DNA of 64,000 bases, taken from assembly GCF_900099765.1 (NCBI RefSeq), contig NZ_FNDX01000011.1, positions 112,381 through 176,380 on the forward strand, in the 5' to 3' direction. Position 1 is the first letter of the stretch. Each line of letters starts with the position of its first letter. The position numbers were made by a program, and so were the translations under genes. The DNA is from Paenibacillus typhae (GTDB lineage: Bacteria > Bacillota > Bacilli > Paenibacillales > Paenibacillaceae). The notes below the pieces were generated by a model. That model worked only from the letters and a program-made list of their open reading frames with translations, had not been told where the DNA came from and did not search any database. Shown piece after piece: positions 59,304 to 64,000 of the stretch.

Positions 59304-61049
59304 ATGAAAAGCAAAGGCATAAAAACGGCTTTTACACTCATGCTTTTGAGCTCTATGCTGATCGCAGGCTGTGGCGGCAACAATAATGCTGCCAACAATA
59401 CTGCCGATAATACGCCGGCCAATACCGGTAACAACACAGAAACGAACCAGCCGGCAGACGATGCAATGGATACAAGCCCGTTCACGATCTCATTCTTTGG
59501 TGCGGATGCGAGTCCAAACTGGAATAATATGCAGGATGATGTGGGGAAAGCTATTACTGAGAAGACCGGTGTAACACTTGAGGCCGAATATGATGTCGGC
59601 AGCGGGGGCGGCGACCAGAAGATCGCTATGATGGCTGCCAGCGGCGACGTGCCGGATCTGATCTTTGCAAAAGGTAGCCTGAGCACCCTGGTGGATGCCG
59701 GCCTGATCATTGATATGACAGAGCTGATCGATAAATATGCTCCTAACCTCAAAAAGGTATACGGAGAGAACATGAACCGTCTGAAGTACAGCCTGGATGA
59801 CCAGAGCATCTATCAGATCCCTACCAATATGGGTGTCGGCCAGTCCTCCTTTGACGCAACCGGCGGCTTCGAAATCCAGCACCGCGTATTGAAAGAGCTG
59901 GGCTATCCTGAAGTGAAAACACTGGCGGATTATGAGAAAGTATTGAAGGATTATGTGGCGCTGCATCCGGAAACGGACGGCCAGCCTACCATTCCGCTCA
60001 CACTGAATGCGGATGACTGGAAGATCATGATCACAGTAACTAACCCTGCCTTCATCACTACAGGCGCACCGGATGACGGTGAGTATTATGTTGATCCTGA
60101 AACTTACGAAGCACAGCTTCACTACAAACGTCCTGTAGAAAAAGAGTATTTCCGCTGGCTGAACGGCATGTACAATCAGGGCCTGCTGGATAAAGATACT
60201 TTCGTACAGAAGGATGACCAGTACAAAGCTAAAGTAGCAAGCGGCCGTGTACTCGGTCTGATCTCCCAGGAATGGGAATACCAGGATGGCGAGAATGCAC
60301 TGAAGGCAGCCGGTAAGGATGAGTACACTTATGCCCACTTCCCTGTAACCCTGAGCGATGAGTATAAGGATCACTCCTTCATGCAGACAGGTATCGACGG
60401 CTATGGTCTGGCAATTACAACTGCAGCTAAAGACCCTGTCCGCATTATCAAATGGCTTGACTGGATGTCCTCCGATGAAGGACAGATCCTGAGAACCTGG
60501 GGTATTGAAGGCAAGCATTACACTGTAGATGCAGACGGCAAGCGTGTGGTTCCGGCTGAGATTCAGGACAGAAAGGCCAATGATGTTGCCAATTTCCAAA
60601 AAGAAACAGGTATCGGTCAATATCTGATCTTCGGTGCACGTTATGGTGACGGTGTAAAAGATCCGACTGGAAACTACTACACTACAAGCTTCCCAGAAGA
60701 AATTGTAGCTGCTTACTCCGACGCTGAGAAGGAATCACTCGCCGGCTATGGCGCTACTACCTGGAAAGATCTGTTCCCTAAAGAAGATGAATTCCCTGTT
60801 AAAGAAACCGGTGCTCTTTACAACCTGCCTGTTCCGACTGACGGACAATATCAGGTAATCTTCAAGAAAACTCAAGATATTATCCGCAAGCGCATTCCGG
60901 AAGCCATTCTGTCCAAACCGGGTGATTTCGACAAGGTATACGACGCATTCCTTGCTGAGCTGGACAAAGCAGGCGCTCAGGATATGGAAAAAGAATTCAC
61001 TGAGCTCGTGAAAAAGAGAGTATCCCTGTGGACCGGTAAGGAATTTTAA
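59304..61049 (+). CDS. Oligosaccharide-binding lipoprotein, LipO/YtcQ type
   Basis: A 581-residue extracellular binding protein. The signal peptide ends in LIAGC with the lipidated Cys at about residue 23, and a low-complexity Asn/Thr linker follows. The large size and motifs (TEKTGVTLEAEYDVGSGGGD-type opening, MMAASGDVPDLIFAKGSLST, GLISQEWEYQDGENALKAAG, QTGIDGYGLAITTAAKDPVR, IIKWLDWMSSDEGQILRTWG) place it with LipO-like proteins for oligosaccharides rather than monosaccharides. AAGGGGGA precedes ATG 59304. It has its own promoter with a cre site, so the most abundant component of the transporter can be made independently of the permeases. GH95 follows after a terminator. Confidence 0.93.
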   Translation: MKSKGIKTAFTLMLLSSMLIAGCGGNNNAANNTADNTPANTGNNTETNQPADDAMDTSPFTISFFGADASPNWNNMQDDVGKAITEKTGVTLEAEYDVGSGGGDQKIAMMAASGDVPDLIFAKGSLSTLVDAGLIIDMTELIDKYAPNLKKVYGENMNRLKYSLDDQSIYQIPTNMGVGQSSFDATGGFEIQHRVLKELGYPEVKTLADYEKVLKDYVALHPETDGQPTIPLTLNADDWKIMITVTNPAFITTGAPDDGEYYVDPETYEAQLHYKRPVEKEYFRWLNGMYNQGLLDKDTFVQKDDQYKAKVASGRVLGLISQEWEYQDGENALKAAGKDEYTYAHFPVTLSDEYKDHSFMQTGIDGYGLAITTAAKDPVRIIKWLDWMSSDEGQILRTWGIEGKHYTVDADGKRVVPAEIQDRKANDVANFQKETGIGQYLIFGARYGDGVKDPTGNYYTTSFPEEIVAAYSDAEKESLAGYGATTWKDLFPKEDEFPVKETGALYNLPVPTDGQYQVIFKKTQDIIRKRIPEAILSKPGDFDKVYDAFLAELDKAGAQDMEKEFTELVKKRVSLWTGKEF

Positions 61050-61092
61050 TCTAAGGTATTCTTTCAGCATTACAAACTTAATGCAACAGCAG

Positions 61093-61119
61093 GGACCCGG
61101 TATTTGTCCGGGTCTTTTG
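61093..61119 (+). terminator. Intrinsic terminator between binding protein and GH95 genes
   Basis: GACCCGG pairs with CCGGGTC around TATTTGT, followed by TTTT. The short stem and T-run suggest partial read-through to the GH95 gene, lowering enzyme relative to binding protein. Confidence 0.8.
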
Positions 61120-61152
61120 CTGTATATGCCCCTATAAGGAAAGCCGGAGAGG

Positions 61153-63615
61153 ATGAGGGATGTGCACCAGGGACAAACATGGAAGTTAAAATACAAGCAG
61201 CCGGCAGCCGTCTGGGAAGAAGCATTGCCGCTTGGGAACGGTCATATGGGTGCGATGGTATTCGGCGGAACGGCTGAAGAGCGTTTCCAGCTGAATGAGG
61301 ATACGTTATGGTCGGGATTTCCGCGGGATACGAACAATTACGAGGCACTCCGCTACCTGAAGAAGGCGCGCGGGCTAATTGCGGAAGGGAGCTATGCGGA
61401 AGCAGAAAAGCTTATTAACAGCCGGATGCTCGGTGTGAACTGCCAGGCGTATATGCCGCTTGGCGATCTGATCCTGAAACAGCCGGGTACGGAGAACTGT
61501 ACGGAATACAGCCGGGAGCTGGACCTGGATAGCGGCATTGCAACAGTGTCCTTCCGGACAGAAGCGGGCAGGTTCACCCGGGAGGCATGGATCAGTGCGC
61601 CTGACGGTGTGATGGTTATTCAGGCTGTTAGTGAAGCACGCGGCGGATTGAACCTGGAGCTGAGTCTTTCGAGTCCGCTCCGTCACACGGTGAAGCGGCC
61701 AGGAGCGGCAACACTTATGCTGGAAGGCCGCTGTCCGACGCATATTGCCGACAATTATCACCAGGATCATCCGTATGCAGTCCAATATGAGGACGGGCTG
61801 GGCATCGCCTTCGAGCTGCATATGCAGGTCATTGCCACAGGCGGCCGGGTTGAAGCGGCAGACGGGCGCGTGCTTGTCTTGGGTGCGGATCAGGTGCAGC
61901 TGGTGCTTGCTGCCGCAACGGATTATGAGCAGGTGAAGAGCAGGGCGGCACATTTGAGCGGCAGCCGTGCGGCTGCCGGCTGGCTGCCGGCAGATGAAAC
62001 GCAGGCTGAGAGCACAGCTGCACAGGTGAAGGAGGGCAACGGTGCAGGCCCGGCCGAGCTGCTTAGCCCGGGGGAGAGCTGCGAACGGCGGCTGGCGGCT
62101 GCGTGCGGGACGGTGTACGAGGTGCTCAAGCAGCGGCATACCGCCGATCATCAGGCGCTGTTCCGCCGGATGGAGCTTGACCTCGGCTGGAGCGAAGCGG
62201 CTGAGCTGCCGACGGATGAGCGGCTGGCAGCGTACAAGAACGGCGGAGAAGACCCGGCGCTGGAGGCGCTGCTCTTCCAGTACGGGCGTTATCTGCTGAT
62301 CGGCAGCTCGCGTCCCGGTTCTCAGGCCGCCAATCTGCAGGGGATCTGGAATGAGCATGTTACCCCGCCGTGGAACAGCAACTATACCACGAATATCAAT
62401 ACGCAGATGAATTACTGGCTGGCTGAGGCAGGCAATCTGAGTGAGCTGCACGGGCCGCTGATTGATCTGATCGGCGAGCTGAGCGAAACCGGAGCCAGAA
62501 CGGCCGCCGTCCATTACGGGGCGCGCGGCTGGACAGCCCACCACAATGTGGACCTGTGGCGGAGCTCTGTACCGTCCGGCGGCGATGCCAGCTGGGCGTT
62601 CTGGCCGATGGGCGGCGTGTGGCTGAGCCGCCATCTCTGGGAGCATTACGCGTATAACCCTGATCCTGCCTTCCTGCAGGAGACGGCCTATCCGCTGATG
62701 AAGGGGGCGGCGCTCTTCGCGCTGGACTGGCTGGTCGAAGGGCCGGAGGGCCTGCTCGTGACCAGTCCGTCTACCTCGCCGGAGAACCGCTTTGTTACCG
62801 CTGACGGGGAAGCGTGCAGCGTATCCATGGGATCGGCGATGGATTTGAGCCTGATCCGGGAGCTGTTCGGGCACTGCCTGGAGGCGGCGCGGATTCTGGA
62901 CACGGATGCGGCATTCCGGCAGCAGCTGGAGCAGACGCTGCCGCGGCTGGCTCCGCTTGTTATGGGCGCGGAGGGACGCGTGCAGGAGTGGTTTGAAGAT
63001 TTCGCTGAAGCAGAGCCGGGGCACCGCCATGTCTCCCATCTGTACGGGTTGTACCCGGGAGAGCAGATTAATGAGCGGGATACCCCGGAGCTGGTTGAAG
63101 CAAGCCGGCGGACCCTTGAGAAGCGGATTGCCTCGGGCGGCGGACATACCGGCTGGAGCTGTGCGTGGCTGATTAACCTGTATGCCCGGCTGCGGGACGG
63201 GGAAGCGGCTCACAGCTTTGTACGGACACTGCTGTCGCGCTCGGCTTACCCTAATCTGTTCGATGCCCATCCGCCGTTCCAGATTGACGGGAACTTTGGT
63301 GCGGCCGCCGGGATTGCCGAGATGCTGCTGCAGAGCCATCTGGGCGAGCTCCGCCTGCTGCCGGCCCTGCCGGAGGCCTGGAAGAGCGGCCGGGTCAGCG
63401 GAATCAGGGCACGCGGCGGCTATGAGCTGGAGCTGGAATGGAAGGACCATTTGCTGGTATCCGCACGCATCTGCGCTACCCGTGACGGGGAGTGCCGGAT
63501 CGTATATACGCGCGGGCTGAAGATTCAGCTGCCTGACGGAAGTATTGCCAGCGCGGAAGAGCCGCTTCAGGTTAAAGCCGGAGAGACTTACCTTGTGACT
63601 GCCGGCAAAGTTTAA
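61153..63615 (+). CDS. GH95 family alpha-L-fucosidase (or alpha-L-galactosidase)
   Basis: An 820-residue glycoside hydrolase of family 95, with an N-terminal beta-sandwich (LPLGNGHMGAMVFGGTAEER, LNEDTLWSG), a linker, a catalytic (alpha/alpha)6 barrel and a C-terminal beta domain. The catalytic elements are visible: NLQGIWNEHVTPPWNSNYTT, the Asn pair at about 414 and 416 in NINTQMNYW, the acid Glu at about 544 in STSPENRF, and the base-side Asp at about 712 in FQIDGNFGAAAG. It hydrolyses terminal alpha-1,2-L-fucose or the L-galactose analogue, for example from xyloglucan side chains. No signal peptide, so it acts on imported oligosaccharides. GTG 61162 is a credible alternative start to ATG 61153, which lies too close to GGAGAGG. 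Confidence 0.93.
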   Translation: MRDVHQGQTWKLKYKQPAAVWEEALPLGNGHMGAMVFGGTAEERFQLNEDTLWSGFPRDTNNYEALRYLKKARGLIAEGSYAEAEKLINSRMLGVNCQAYMPLGDLILKQPGTENCTEYSRELDLDSGIATVSFRTEAGRFTREAWISAPDGVMVIQAVSEARGGLNLELSLSSPLRHTVKRPGAATLMLEGRCPTHIADNYHQDHPYAVQYEDGLGIAFELHMQVIATGGRVEAADGRVLVLGADQVQLVLAAATDYEQVKSRAAHLSGSRAAAGWLPADETQAESTAAQVKEGNGAGPAELLSPGESCERRLAAACGTVYEVLKQRHTADHQALFRRMELDLGWSEAAELPTDERLAAYKNGGEDPALEALLFQYGRYLLIGSSRPGSQAANLQGIWNEHVTPPWNSNYTTNINTQMNYWLAEAGNLSELHGPLIDLIGELSETGARTAAVHYGARGWTAHHNVDLWRSSVPSGGDASWAFWPMGGVWLSRHLWEHYAYNPDPAFLQETAYPLMKGAALFALDWLVEGPEGLLVTSPSTSPENRFVTADGEACSVSMGSAMDLSLIRELFGHCLEAARILDTDAAFRQQLEQTLPRLAPLVMGAEGRVQEWFEDFAEAEPGHRHVSHLYGLYPGEQINERDTPELVEASRRTLEKRIASGGGHTGWSCAWLINLYARLRDGEAAHSFVRTLLSRSAYPNLFDAHPPFQIDGNFGAAAGIAEMLLQSHLGELRLLPALPEAWKSGRVSGIRARGGYELELEWKDHLLVSARICATRDGECRIVYTRGLKIQLPDGSIASAEEPLQVKAGETYLVTAGKV

Positions 63616-63682
63616 CGGGAATTACCTCTGAAAATAGCTGTAGTAAAAAAAACTGCTTCCTATGCAGCATTGGTCATACCCC

Positions 63683-63696
63683 TGTCAAGTAGACAG
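63683..63696. repeat. Probable terminal inverted-repeat end of an IS3-family element
   Basis: TGTCAAGTAGACAG sits 10 bases outside the transposase stop and starts with TG, as IS3-family ends do. The other end lies outside the window, so the pairing repeat cannot be checked. Confidence 0.55.
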
Positions 63697-63706
63697 ATAA
63701 AAAAAG

Positions 63707-64000
63707 CTAAGCAGCCAGCGCGTGCCGATACTCAATTGGTGCGCGCTGTTTGAGTTTCGCCTGGAACCGCTGGTAGTTATAGAAGTAGATATATTCCTCG
63801 ACGGCTTGATGAATTTCGGCTTCTGACTTACACTGGTGAAGGTACAACTTCTCTGTCTTGAGGTGCGAAAAAAAGGATTCGATGCACGCATTATCCAGGC
63901 AGGTTGCTTTGCGAGAGTGGCTGCCTTTAACGCCGAATTCCTCTAATCGTGTGTTGTACGCCTGAGACGTGTACTGAAAGCCTTGGTCCGAATGGAGCAC
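63707..64000 (-). mobile_element. IS3-family (IS150-like) transposase OrfB, 3' part
   Basis: The reading frame is open to the right edge of the window, so only the last 97 residues are seen. They are the end of a DDE-type integrase core: HSDQGFQYTSQAYNTRLEEF, then KATCLDNACIESFFSHLKTE containing the second Asp region and the final Glu, and YIYFYNYQRFQAKLKQRAPI then EYRHALAA, the usual C-terminus of OrfB proteins in this family. The enzyme excises and inserts the element, normally as an OrfAB fusion made by frameshifting. The stretch looks intact in frame, so the element may be active. It marks a possible break between the GH95 locus and what lies beyond. Confidence 0.9.

Noticed and set aside
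61375..63450. A 691-codon open frame on the minus strand
   Set aside because: It lies wholly antisense to the GH95 gene, whose motifs are clear. Its composition (rich in Arg, Gln, His, Pro) is what the antisense of a GC-rich gene gives, and it has no ribosome site.

Overview
The window looks like chromosomal DNA from a Paenibacillus-type Firmicute. The evidence is strong AGGAGG ribosome sites, T-box leaders, CcpA cre sites, YesM/YesN-type two-component pairs with AraC-type regulators beside lipoprotein-dependent sugar ABC transporters, a ROK-family XylR, and moderately high GC. No rRNA, tRNA, phage or CRISPR locus is visible. The only mobile element is the end of an IS3-family insertion sequence at the right edge.

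Layout: 1-4.8 kb holds the 3' end of a TPR protein, a T-box-controlled glutaminyl-tRNA synthetase, a small membrane protein and an MDR oxidoreductase. 4.9-7.4 kb holds an MmyB-type regulator and mntH, which has a recognisable MntR-type operator and a promoter. 7.4-14.2 kb is a sugar ABC transporter (minus strand) divergent from a YesM/YesN-like sensor-regulator pair. 14.2-17.2 kb holds a cell-wall amidase, a CAP12-like TIR-domain protein coupled to a tiny basic protein, and a striking array of seven 51-bp hairpin repeats. 17.2-19.5 kb is an MFS transporter divergent from an Rgg-like regulator. 19.6-29.1 kb is a sulfur-related block: a luciferase-like monooxygenase divergent from a sulfonate-type ABC transporter with two permeases, and two copies of a flavoprotein/2[4Fe-4S] ferredoxin pair flanking the binding protein. 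29.2-41.7 kb holds glutathione peroxidase, a DUF2294 protein, phosphorelay genes, T-box-controlled DAHP synthase/chorismate mutase, a SulP anion transporter, an atypical KAS III protein with a STAS-like partner, deoC, a GNAT enzyme and metY. 42.0-48.7 kb holds a degenerate PPDK-like barrel, a long repeat-rich spacer, a P1B-4 metal ATPase behind a Fur box, trxB, a glutaredoxin and small genes. 48.9-63.6 kb is a plant-polysaccharide region: xylR, xylA, xylB, a second YesN/YesM pair, an LplB/LplC/LipO-like transporter and a GH95 fucosidase.

How the genes fit together: the right end would import a fucosylated oligosaccharide (xyloglucan-derived is one possibility), trim it with the GH95 enzyme and feed xylose into the pentose phosphate pathway, under XylR, the sensor pair and CcpA. 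The central block would scavenge organosulfur compounds; SulP and MetY lie nearby and could feed sulfur into methionine. Metal and redox balance is served by mntH, the PfeT-like exporter, thioredoxin reductase, glutaredoxin and glutathione peroxidase.

The most promising undescribed elements are the duplicated flavoprotein/ferredoxin sulfonate cluster with its terminator-bearing leader, the TIR protein with its coupled micro-gene and adjacent hairpin array, the KAS III homologue lacking His and Asn of its triad, and the PPDK-derived pseudo-enzyme. All functional statements are read from sequence by eye; no database search was run.
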